Below, piece after piece: positions 26,087-35,600 of a DNA stretch of 45,390 nt. Position 1 is the first letter of the stretch; each line of letters begins with the position of its first letter. The DNA is from a bacterium (lineage in GTDB: Bacteria > Zhuqueibacterota > QNDG01 > JAFGCO01). The notes under the pieces are model-generated. The model made no database searches and was not told the DNA's origin. It saw only the letters and a program-made list of their open reading frames with translations. The DNA is taken from the NCBI GenBank assembly GCA_016930535.1, contig JAFGGN010000081.1, positions 1 through 45,390 of the forward strand. Direction: 5' to 3'. Made by a program: the position numbers and the translations under genes.

Positions 26087-27502
26087 ATGCCTTCTGATGA
26101 TTTTGGACAAATACGGCTGCAACTTGAACAATATCACCAGGAACATGTGCTCCGCTGGTGGGACCGGATGGATTCCCGGCAGCAGGAAAGGCTGATGCGG
26201 CAATTGATGGAAATCGATTTTCCGCAGATGCAGAAACTGTCGGGTCTGATCCGTCAAAATCATGGCAAAACGCCCCTGTCCATGCAGCCGGCGGAGGTGA
26301 TTCCGCTTCCGGAAACTCCGGATGAGATACGGGCAGCCAGCCAGGCCAGGGAACTGGGCGAACGAATGATCCGCGAGGGCAGGGTGTGCGCGTTTGTGGT
26401 TGCGGGCGGACAGGGAACGCGGCTGGGATTTGACGGACCAAAAGGGTGTTTTCCGGTCGGTCCGGTCAGCGGGAAATCATTGTTTCAGATGCATGCGGAA
26501 AAAATACGGGCGGCATCAGCCAGGTACCGGACGGTCATACCCTGGTATATCATGACGAGTGAAGCCAATGATGCCGAGACACGGGCATTTTTCGAACAGC
26601 ATGAATATTTCGGTTTTCAATCCCGTGATGTGTATTTTTTCAAACAGGGCATGCTGCCGGCCCTGGATGAAAGCGGCCGGTTTATCATGGATTCCAGGGA
26701 TCACATTTTCACGAGTCCGGACGGACACGGCGGATCACTGACGGCGCTCGTTCGAAGCGGGGCCATCGAAGATATGAAAAAACGAAACATCGATGTCATC
26801 TCCTATTTTCAGATTGACAATGTTCTGATCCAGATCGTCGATCCCCTGTTTATCGGATTTCACTGCCAGGCTGCCGCGGAAATGTCGTCAAAAATGGTCC
26901 GGAAAAGCAATCCGTATGAAAAAGTGGGACATTTCGGCCGTGTGAACGGCAAACTGCGTGTGTTCGAATACAGCGATATGAGCGCGGAAGATATGGAGGC
27001 CCGGAATGAAGACGGGCGGCTGAAATACGAAGCGGGCAGTATCGGTATTCATCTGATTCATCCGGATTTTGTGGAGAAGGAGACGCGCTCCGGAACGGCC
27101 CTTCCTTTTCACGTGGCCCATAAAAAAATTCCCTGTCTGAATGAAGACGGCGAAATCCGTATCCCGGACAGGCCCAACGGTTACAAGTTTGAGACCTTCA
27201 TCTTCGATGCACTTCAGGATACAACCCGGTCCGTGATTCTCGAAGTCAGACGGGACCACGAATTCAGTCCCGTAAAAAACAAAGACGGAGAAGATTCCCC
27301 CCGCACGGCCGGACGGGATCTCTCGAACTATTTTGGCGAATGGCTCGAAGCCGCAGGCATGACACTGCCGCGCGATACAGAAGGAAATGTTCAGGGGCAG
27401 GCGGAAATCTCGCCCCTGTATGCCGACACCATGGAGGCCTTTCAGAAAAAGGCCCGGATAAACAAGGAGTTCAGCGGATCTTTTTATCAGGATAAGGAAT
27501 AA
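26087..27502 (+). CDS. UDP-N-acetylhexosamine pyrophosphorylase (UAP1-like)
   Basis: This 471-residue enzyme is of the eukaryote-type UDPGP family, which makes UDP-sugars from UTP and sugar 1-phosphate. The nucleotide-binding signature is VVAGGQGTRLGFDGPKG (residues 104-120). The segments IDNVLIQIVDPLFIGF, SKMVRKSNPYEKVGHFGRVNGKLRVFEYSDM and RPNGYKFETFIFDAL match the UDP-GlcNAc/GalNAc pyrophosphorylase (UAP1/AGX) branch more than the UDP-glucose branch. Unlike GlmU it has no acetyltransferase domain, so it is a separate route to UDP-HexNAc, probably for surface glycans. The start is the ATG just after the preceding stop, preceded by AAAGGG. Confidence 0.9.
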   Translation: MPSDDFGQIRLQLEQYHQEHVLRWWDRMDSRQQERLMRQLMEIDFPQMQKLSGLIRQNHGKTPLSMQPAEVIPLPETPDEIRAASQARELGERMIREGRVCAFVVAGGQGTRLGFDGPKGCFPVGPVSGKSLFQMHAEKIRAASARYRTVIPWYIMTSEANDAETRAFFEQHEYFGFQSRDVYFFKQGMLPALDESGRFIMDSRDHIFTSPDGHGGSLTALVRSGAIEDMKKRNIDVISYFQIDNVLIQIVDPLFIGFHCQAAAEMSSKMVRKSNPYEKVGHFGRVNGKLRVFEYSDMSAEDMEARNEDGRLKYEAGSIGIHLIHPDFVEKETRSGTALPFHVAHKKIPCLNEDGEIRIPDRPNGYKFETFIFDALQDTTRSVILEVRRDHEFSPVKNKDGEDSPRTAGRDLSNYFGEWLEAAGMTLPRDTEGNVQGQAEISPLYADTMEAFQKKARINKEFSGSFYQDKE

Positions 27503-27526
27503 AACCTATAACACGATGGGGGAACC

Positions 27527-28624
27527 ATGCAGACCTTGCTCGAGGCCCTGAAAGATCCGTTGCTTCATAAGTTTCTTTATTCCGCTCTTTCCATTTTTAT
27601 TACTGTTTTTTTCCTGCTGTTTTTAAGGCGCTTGCTGATCAAATCGAAATTCAAAAAAGAGAGCCGTTTTCGTGTGCTTCAGTGGTCCGTGTACGGACTC
27701 GTGCTTCTCAATATTGTCATTTGCGTGCGCATCTGGACCGGAAGCGGATTTTTAACATCATTCAGAAACGATATTATGACCAATCTGATCCGTTCCGGTG
27801 TCGCATTGCTCATCATCTATACGGTCTATTACTTTATCCGGCGTTTCATCAACAGCCTCCAGATCACGATCAATAAAAAACATGAATACCGCAAACGGGC
27901 CGGGTACACGGCGACCGTTGTTTTTCTTTTAATGCAGATTCCCATATGGGCGGGCAGTACGCAGCACTGGGCCACGGTGCTTTCGGTTATGGGTGCGGGC
28001 ATTGCACTGGCCCTGCACGAAGTGCTGCTCAATCTTGCCGGATGGTTCTACATTCTGTTTCGCCGGCCCTACCGCACGGGGGACCGGATCGAGTTGGGTC
28101 AGCTTCAGGGGGACGTGATCGATATCAGCGTGATGCAGACGACTTTACTTGAAATCGGCAACTGGGTGGACGGCGATCAGAGTACGGGACGTGTGGTTCA
28201 CATGCCGCACGGTCAGATATTCCGTGTTCCGCTCTACAATTATACACAGGGATTCGAATTTATCTGGAACGAGCTTTCCGTGCTGATCACCTTCGAAAGC
28301 AACTGGGAATCAGCAAAGGCCCTGCTGCATCAATTCGGCGAGGAGGAAAGCAAGGCGGTTCAGGAGACCGTCAAAACAAGAATCGACAAGATGTCCAGGG
28401 AATACCTGATTTATTACAGAAATTTTACTCCGATCGTCTATACACGCATTGAGGACAGCGGGGTTAAACTGACGCTGCGATACCTGACCGAGGCCAAAAA
28501 ACGCCGGAACGGCATCGATGCGATCAGCAGGAAAATGCTCAAAGCGGTTTCACAGGCCCGGGACGTGGAGTTTGCATATCCCACGGTGCGTGTTTACAGG
28601 CAGGACGCAGAGACTCGTGAATGA
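27527..28624 (+). CDS. MscS family mechanosensitive channel
   Basis: This 365-residue inner-membrane protein has four or five transmembrane helices in its first 165 residues, the pore helix VLSVMGAGIALALHEVLLNLAGW and the MscS beta domain with PYRTGDRIELGQLQGDVIDISVMQTTLLEI, then the alpha/beta cytosolic cage. Channels of this family open under membrane tension and release solutes. GGGGGA precedes the ATG. The gene follows the pyrophosphorylase by 24 nt and ends 22 nt before the AsmA-like gene, so it may be part of a longer unit. The nearby antiporter and aminomutase would suit osmotic adaptation, but this link is only by position. Confidence 0.92.
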   Translation: MQTLLEALKDPLLHKFLYSALSIFITVFFLLFLRRLLIKSKFKKESRFRVLQWSVYGLVLLNIVICVRIWTGSGFLTSFRNDIMTNLIRSGVALLIIYTVYYFIRRFINSLQITINKKHEYRKRAGYTATVVFLLMQIPIWAGSTQHWATVLSVMGAGIALALHEVLLNLAGWFYILFRRPYRTGDRIELGQLQGDVIDISVMQTTLLEIGNWVDGDQSTGRVVHMPHGQIFRVPLYNYTQGFEFIWNELSVLITFESNWESAKALLHQFGEEESKAVQETVKTRIDKMSREYLIYYRNFTPIVYTRIEDSGVKLTLRYLTEAKKRRNGIDAISRKMLKAVSQARDVEFAYPTVRVYRQDAETRE

Positions 28625-28646
28625 TACAGGTTGGTGCAGAGACAAA

Positions 28647-31600
28647 ATGTTCCGGACAAAAACAGGAAAAAAAAGGCAGCGCAGGTGGCTGAGACGACTG
28701 TTCAGGATCGGTTTCTGGACCGGTGCTGTTCTGATGCTGATTCTCATTGCTCTGATTGTGGTGGTCCGGATCCGCTACCCGGAACCCAGAATTCTCGCGT
28801 TGCTGTCCGAAAACGTCGCATCCTCAACGGGTATGCCGCTTTCAATTTCGGACGTGACGTGGAAGCTGCCGCTGCGCCTGGACATCCGCGATATCCGTCT
28901 CGGGTATCCGGACTCCGATCCTGCTGAAGAGGCCCCGTTTGTTTCCCTGAACCGGTTTTCCGTGAATTTCCGCCTGATTACTCTCCTGAGGCGGCGCCTT
29001 CTTTACGTGCAATCCGTGACTCTGGACCGGCCGCAAGTGTTTCTCGATCCGGCCGGGCTCGCCCGTTTGGAGCAGCATGCCGGCCAGGATTCCGTTTCAA
29101 ATGCATCCCCTGCCCGTGATTCCGCATCCCGGACAACGGCCAATCTTCCCGTGGCACTGGGCCTGTCCAGTCTCAGGCTCAATGATTTTTCCGGAACGGT
29201 TATTCTGCCGGACAGTGAAGAGACGCGCATGGTCACCCTGAGCGGACTGAATCTGGAAATGGACCATCTGTACGTTCCTCGAAACGTGGGAACCTCCCTT
29301 ATGGACCTGCGGGGATCCCTGCATGTGTATACGGACGGGGGAAAAATCCGGTATCAGGATTCAATGCTCAATACGATCCGAAGGACCAGTCTGGACCTGC
29401 GGGCATCCTGGCAGAAAAATGAAGCGTGGCTCGTCCAGGGCGGGCTTGCCCTGGCTTCAGATACGGAACCGGCCCGGCAGATCCGGATGACACTGGATCT
29501 CAAGGGGGAGGGAAAAGGCGATGTCGTACATATCGATCCGGTCACGATCGAAGTCGGGCCCGATCCATGGCTGACCATTCGCGGCACGGTCCGTCATGCG
29601 GCCGTGCAGCCGGAATACAGAATCGAGGCCGAGAGTGTGCCCATCGGTGTGCGGGAATTGACAGAGGTCATCCGGAACCTGGTTCCGGCCGCATTTGTTC
29701 CCGGAATCGAACAGATTTCCGTGGATGCGGATCTCAGAAAAATGAACGCCCTGATCGAGGGAGACAGCCGCGGATTTCAATACCAGGCCGTGTCAGAGAT
29801 TCAGGAGGGCCATGCCGTACTGCCGGGTCCGGTACGGTTCGACGGGGTTTATGCCGCCCTGACTGCGGAGGGAGCAGTGAGGGCCGGACGCCTGATACGG
29901 AATTTGATCAACGGAAGGGCCGGATTCGACCGGGCCGTGATTCCGCTGAACGATACGCTCAGTATGGACGGCGGACCGTTTGCACTTCAATTCGATTCCA
30001 GGCTGGATTCCAGCCGGCAGCGGCAGGGAGGTGTTCTGAACGCCCGGCTCGACGGGATCCTGAACGGCGGGGCGAATCTGAATTGGTCTTGGATGTTTCA
30101 TCCTGAACGGCCATTTCCCGAGGAATTCGTGTCCATGAACGGATTCCTGACTGCGGACTCGCTCGATCTGGCGCTCATCCCCGGAATGGACCCCGGAATT
30201 CATGGAACGGCAGGCATCCGGATTCAATGGGTCATGCCCGGGTTGACGCGCGCGTTTGTCGACATCGGGGCCGAGATATCGCGATGCACATATGATCTGG
30301 AGGCCGCATCCGGCTCATTGCCGCCGATTACCCTCGCCTCGTCCATGGAGATCGGGACTGATATGAAATTTGAGCTTTTTCGGGCGGACAGTGTCCGGAT
30401 CCGGCTCAACGATCTCATCGATGCCCGGCTGTCCGCTCAGTTTCAGCCGGCATCGACGCGTTTTCATGCGGAGCTACGGCCCCTGGTATTCCATGCAGGA
30501 CCGCTGCCGGCATATTTTCCGGACAATCTGAAGGAAATGCAGGAATCCCTGACCTTCGATGCCATGGCCGAACTGACAGCCGTTGCCGACGGCCGGGCTT
30601 CGAAACCGGACGACCTGTCGGTGCAGGGACGGCTGGTCATCGAAGATGCGTGGTTTTCAGAAACCATCCGGAGCCTGTCCATGCTCGGATTGCACACGGA
30701 AATCGGTTTTTCGGGTACGCCGGTGCTTTTTCAGGGGGACGGCCTGATCGAAATCGGAAAGGCGGATCTCGGCCCGCTCCGCAGCACACCGGTCGAAAAC
30801 AGCCGGATTTCATTCGACTGGGAGGTCGAGCCCGGCCGCAGCGCGGCCCTGTCACGGGGCCTGATCGAAATCGAAGCGATCGGCCTTTCGGGATCCCTGA
30901 ACGGATCCGTAACATCGCTGGATTCGGCACCGCTTATCGATGCGGAAGCGAATCTGCGCCTCCGGAACGAATCCTGGACCGAATGTATTCAAAATTGCTA
31001 TTTGAGGGGCAAATCCACATTACAGCTCAGGGCGGCCCATATGGATTCCGCGCAAAGGATGCGTATTTCAGGCATGCTGCTCATTCCCGGGATCGACATC
31101 CTGCAGGAAAACATCATGCAAATCGATACGCTGCACGGGCGCCTGCCGTTTCAGGTGGATCTGGATCCTGAAAACGGATGGCTGCTTCCGGACATCGCCT
31201 ACAGACCCACATCGTGGATCGAATACGAGAACAGGCGCAGCCAGTTCCGGTCCCTGAATCCGGATCAGGGAATCCTGTTCTTTGAAAAGGCGGAAGTGTC
31301 GGGCACCCAGTTTCAGAAACTGGCCATGGATGTGGACATTCGCAGGGGGTATGTACAGGTTCCCTGGTTCCTGATTGAAACACTGAACGGCAATGTAGGC
31401 GGAAACATGCATCTGTTTCTCGGAGACGGCCGTCCGGAGACCATGGCATACGAGATTCATGCCCAGGCGGCACGCATCAATTCCGCGGCCCTGGGCAACA
31501 TACAGGTCAAGAACGACGAAGAGGCCGAGCTGGATGCCACCATGGCATTCAGGGGACTTGGCGTGGATATAAAAAAAGAGATGGAAATCGACGGATATTT

Positions 31601-31877
31601 TCATATCACCAAAATCGGCCCCCAGTTTGCGAGCCTGATGCTCAAGGGGCTGGATCCCAATGAAGAGGACCGGAACATCCGGCTGACACGGCGCCTTCTG
31701 GATATGGGATGGAAACCCAAGCTGTTCAGTTTTGAAATGCGGCATGGATATGTATATCCTTCCCTGGCTTTGACACAGCCCTGGTTTTCACCGCTGAGAC
31801 TTCCTGAAACCTGGTCCCTGGGCAGGCAGCCGCTGAAGTTCTTTCTCGAGAACCCGGAACTGACACAGGCCCGGTGA
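28647..31877 (+). CDS. AsmA/YdbH-like inner-membrane-anchored protein
   Basis: This 1076-residue protein has a basic N terminus and one transmembrane helix (residues 21-41), followed by a long periplasmic region of repeating beta-strand segments. The start of the periplasmic part (ILALLSENVASSTGMPLSISDVTWKLPLRLDIRDIRLGYPD) is the AsmA-family N-terminal pattern. The C terminus (LDATMAFRGLGVDIKKEMEIDGYFHITKIG) resembles the DUF3971/AsmA-2 region of bridge-like proteins. Relatives TamB, YhdP and YdbH form grooves that carry phospholipids from the inner to the outer membrane. The ATG at 28647 is preferred; longer readings run through the end of mscS without signals. A YdbL-like gene follows, which favours a YdbH role. 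Confidence 0.85.
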   Translation: MFRTKTGKKRQRRWLRRLFRIGFWTGAVLMLILIALIVVVRIRYPEPRILALLSENVASSTGMPLSISDVTWKLPLRLDIRDIRLGYPDSDPAEEAPFVSLNRFSVNFRLITLLRRRLLYVQSVTLDRPQVFLDPAGLARLEQHAGQDSVSNASPARDSASRTTANLPVALGLSSLRLNDFSGTVILPDSEETRMVTLSGLNLEMDHLYVPRNVGTSLMDLRGSLHVYTDGGKIRYQDSMLNTIRRTSLDLRASWQKNEAWLVQGGLALASDTEPARQIRMTLDLKGEGKGDVVHIDPVTIEVGPDPWLTIRGTVRHAAVQPEYRIEAESVPIGVRELTEVIRNLVPAAFVPGIEQISVDADLRKMNALIEGDSRGFQYQAVSEIQEGHAVLPGPVRFDGVYAALTAEGAVRAGRLIRNLINGRAGFDRAVIPLNDTLSMDGGPFALQFDSRLDSSRQRQGGVLNARLDGILNGGANLNWSWMFHPERPFPEEFVSMNGFLTADSLDLALIPGMDPGIHGTAGIRIQWVMPGLTRAFVDIGAEISRCTYDLEAASGSLPPITLASSMEIGTDMKFELFRADSVRIRLNDLIDARLSAQFQPASTRFHAELRPLVFHAGPLPAYFPDNLKEMQESLTFDAMAELTAVADGRASKPDDLSVQGRLVIEDAWFSETIRSLSMLGLHTEIGFSGTPVLFQGDGLIEIGKADLGPLRSTPVENSRISFDWEVEPGRSAALSRGLIEIEAIGLSGSLNGSVTSLDSAPLIDAEANLRLRNESWTECIQNCYLRGKSTLQLRAAHMDSAQRMRISGMLLIPGIDILQENIMQIDTLHGRLPFQVDLDPENGWLLPDIAYRPTSWIEYENRRSQFRSLNPDQGILFFEKAEVSGTQFQKLAMDVDIRRGYVQVPWFLIETLNGNVGGNMHLFLGDGRPETMAYEIHAQAARINSAALGNIQVKNDEEAELDATMAFRGLGVDIKKEMEIDGYFHITKIGPQFASLMLKGLDPNEEDRNIRLTRRLLDMGWKPKLFSFEMRHGYVYPSLALTQPWFSPLRLPETWSLGRQPLKFFLENPELTQAR

Positions 31878-31946
31878 ATCCGGTCATGCAACATGGTTGA
31901 TCAATCGGAATAAAGAGATCCATAAACGCACAGGGAGGACTTGACC

Positions 31947-32507
31947 ATGAAAAAAGGCATCTGTATCGTAATTGCGGTCTTTCTGCTGCTGTCTCTGGCG
32001 CAATGCAGCCTGAAGGCCCCGGAGGTGCGCGTCACGGGCGAAATGACCGCCCTGGAGAAGGAAGTGCTGGGAACGTACCGCCAGGTGAAAGAAGACGATA
32101 CGTGGATGGTGGCTTCCACGCGGTCCGAAGGAAAGGCGCAGACCGAGGAGCTGAGCCCGGAAAAGAAGCGGGTGCTCAAGGCCATGCAGGATCAGAAATT
32201 CAACAAGGACGACATTGACGAATTCAAGCAGAAAGGCTATGTCGGAGAAAACAATCAGGGATTTCTGTCCATTCGCGAGCATGAGGACCTGAACGCGGAT
32301 GATACCAAAATGAAGTTTGTGGAAAAAATTGTGACCGAAGAAAACAGCGCACGCGAAGTCATCATGGACCGGGTGATCGAATTGAACGACACCCTCAAAA
32401 ATGCAGTCCGCGAAAACGTCATGACCATTTTCGCGCAGATGAATCAGGATAATTCTCCGGCCGGCACCTGGATTCAGGAGAAACTCGGAGACTGGATCAG
32501 GAAATAG
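31947..32507 (+). CDS. DUF1318/YdbL-like lipoprotein
   Basis: This 186-residue exported protein has a signal MKKGICIVIAVFLLLSLAQC, with a lipobox-like LAQC that places Cys20 at the mature N terminus; Gln before Cys is unusual. The early segment KAPEVRVTGEMTALEKEVLGTY recalls the small lipoprotein YnbE, while residues 80-186 match the DUF1318 pattern: FKQKGYVGENNQGFLSI, a conserved E-N-S-A-R-E, and the ending GTWIQEKLGDWIRK (E. coli YdbL: NGQWLKK). In E. coli the ydbH-ynbE-ydbL operon makes an envelope bridge; here the second and third parts seem to be one protein. GGGAGGA lies 7 nt before the ATG. Confidence 0.78.
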   Translation: MKKGICIVIAVFLLLSLAQCSLKAPEVRVTGEMTALEKEVLGTYRQVKEDDTWMVASTRSEGKAQTEELSPEKKRVLKAMQDQKFNKDDIDEFKQKGYVGENNQGFLSIREHEDLNADDTKMKFVEKIVTEENSAREVIMDRVIELNDTLKNAVRENVMTIFAQMNQDNSPAGTWIQEKLGDWIRK

Positions 32508-32645
32508 CCGTCATGAGCCCGGGCGCATGAGCCGGTATTCAGCCGGTTTTGCACCTGAACCGGACAGCCCCCATACGGGGTTGGTTGCCGGAGGTCAACA
32601 CCGGAAGGCCGCGCTCCCGAAGCTGGGACGGTTTCAGGATCTCGA

Positions 32646-35600
32646 ATGAAAAACCGTTTGATAAAAAAACTCCGGATCTTTTCGTGGTTGCTTATGGCTG
32701 CGGGCTCCTGCATGGTGCCCGGCGAGGAACTGTCGGAGATCCGGCAGATTACGACACATCCGCAAATGGATTTTCAACCCGCCGTGTCTCCGGACGGGAA
32801 ATGGCTGGCGTTCACGTCGTCCCGGTCGGGAAACCTGGATATCTGGATCAGACCCCTGCCCAGGGGCAAGGCCGTTCAGGTGACGTACGACCGTTCTGAG
32901 GATGTTCAGCCGGCCTGGATGCCGGACAGCCGGTCCCTGGTTTTTATGTCCAAGCGCCGGGATGCCATGGGGGACCTGTGGCGCATCCGGATCCGTAAAA
33001 CGGGCACTGTCAGAGGCAAGCCCGAACAACTGACCACACATCTTGGATGGGATCAGTCTCCGTCCGTATCACCCGACGGCAGGTACGTGGCTTATATCTC
33101 GGACATGAACGGCGGTCTGAATGTACATATTATGGATTTAAAGACCGGGGCCAAGAGGGCGCTGACAACGCAGAGCGCGGCGGAGCCTTCCTGGTCGCCG
33201 GACGGCCGCTGGCTGGTTTTTACATCGTTTCCGGCGAGTGCGTACGGCGATCTGACCCTTGCCTTCATGCCGCCCTTCTTTCAGAATACCCGACCCGAAT
33301 TCACCATTCTCACCTCGGAAAAGGTGCTGGACGGTCAGGCGAAGTGGTCGCCGGACGGCCGGTGGATCATTTTTCAGCGCATTCAGGAGGACAGCAACGG
33401 AGACGGATTACTGACCCCGGAGGATCACGGAAGCCTGTGGGAAAAAGCGGTGCCCGACACCATCGATCGGGTCCTGTACAAAAAACCGTCGGTTCAGCTG
33501 ACATCCGATCTGTACCATGACGCTTCGCCCGCATGGCACGACACCCTGATTTATTTCATGTCCGACCGGGGACAGGGCGAGGATATCTGGGTCATGCCCG
33601 AACATGGCATGATTCCGTATGAATCCAGCGTCGATGCCCAGTACATGGACGTGTATTACCGGTTCGGAATGGTCGTGACACCGCCCGCCTTGCACCAGGC
33701 TCTGCTGGGATACCGCCGGGTTCTGACTCTTTTTCCGGATGATTCCGCATGGTGCGCCCGGTCCTGGATACGTATGGGCGAACTTGAATTGATGCTGGGC
33801 CGGCATGCACGTGCCAGGACGGCATTCGAGACGGTTCGCCGTGAATACGGTTCATGGTCCAGGGAAACGGCCGAGGCCATCGTCAAGGAAGCTTCCATCC
33901 CGTCGGACGATATCGACGGCCGGATCGCCCTGTGTGAATCCGTGCTGAACTTCGAAAACCAGCCGGGTGCGGTCAGCGAGGCCTATCTCCTGCTGGGAGA
34001 CCTGTACAATCAGCAGGGCGATCCGGGAAAGAGCATTTCGGCCTACAGTGCGGCCATTGCATCCGGAACCCGGTACCAGAGCCTGACCGCCCAGGCCCGG
34101 CTCAAAATTGGAGACCTGTTTCAGGAGCAGGGTCAGGCTGAAACGGCCAGGCAGCATTATCTGGCCGTATTGAGGGAGTATGGCGGCACACCGTTATGGC
34201 GTCAGCGGTCCATCGAGAGGATCATGAGTCAGGTGAGCGGATCCACACGGGAGCGGATCGCGGCCTGTCAGGATATACAGCTTCAGGCATCCGACCTGCC
34301 GGCTCTGATGGCCGAGGCCCAGCTGGTCATTGCACAGATACTCATGGACCAGTCCCAGTGGGCCCAGGCCCTGCGCGAGCTGGAGCAGGTTCCCGTGCTG
34401 GTTCCCGGGCTCCGGTGGTCCCATGGCAAAGCCCTGCTGATGCAGGCCGATATTGCCGACAGACAGAACGATTTTCTGAAAGCCCGGCAGCTGCTTTATT
34501 CGGTGATCGATGAATACGACGATGTGGAGGCCGGCCTGTACCGCCGGAAGGCGGAAGCACAGCTGTTCGAACTGTCCCTGCGTTCTGCGGAAACATCGAA
34601 GGCCCTCAGGGATTATCCCCTGGCCGTGTCCCGATACAGAACAGCCATGGATCTGGAACCGGAGGACATCCGTGTTCACCGGGGGCTGGTTGAATCGTCC
34701 TATTACTGGCAACGGCAGCGGGACAACGGAAAGCTGGATTCGCTGATACACGATTATCAGAACATACTCCAGCGGGATCCGGACCGGCCCGTGATACTCT
34801 ACAGCCTGGGACTCGCCTTTTCCTACAGGGGAGAGCGCGAGATTTCCATGCTGAACAAATCCAACGAATACCTGCTTGCGGCCCTGGAAAGCGATTACCG
34901 TTTTATCCAGCCCTATCGGACGCTCGGGTACAATTTTGAACTGATGGAACGGCTCACGGAACTCGAGCAGGCCCAGAAGCCCGGTTTGATCCGGAAAACA
35001 GGCAAGGTGATTCTGACGCCGTTCCGGTGGGTGAAAAATGTGTTTGACCGCTCAGGCGAATCAGGTCCGTCGCAGTACTACGAAAAGGCCATCGATGTGC
35101 TGACCACGGCCATCGAGCTGAACGATGAAAAACAGGATCCGCGGCTCGAAGCGGAGATCGCGCAAAACCTGGCCAACAATTTCTACAATCTGGGTGAGTA
35201 TGGATTTGCACGTGCTTTCCGTTATTATCAGAAACGGCTCGAACTGGATACGGTTTTTTATCAGCCTCTTGAAAAAGCCGTGTTTTACAGCCGTGCCGGC
35301 CATGCTGCGTTTGCACTGGACGAGCATGAAATATCCGAAATATACCTGAAAAAATCGATCGCCCTTTACGAGTCCCTGGGACGTGAATCATTAAAGACCG
35401 CGGTTCAGGGCCGCCTGGCCTACCTGTACCAGATCAGGGGAGATTATCAGTCGGCCATCGATCTGTATGAAACGATTACGGAACGGGCCGTACGGCTGCG
35501 GCAGTGGGATGCGGTGATCCGTGGATACCGGAATATCGCATACAATTATCATATGTTATGGGAACCGGAGGATGCGATCCGTTACGCCCGAAAGGCCGAG

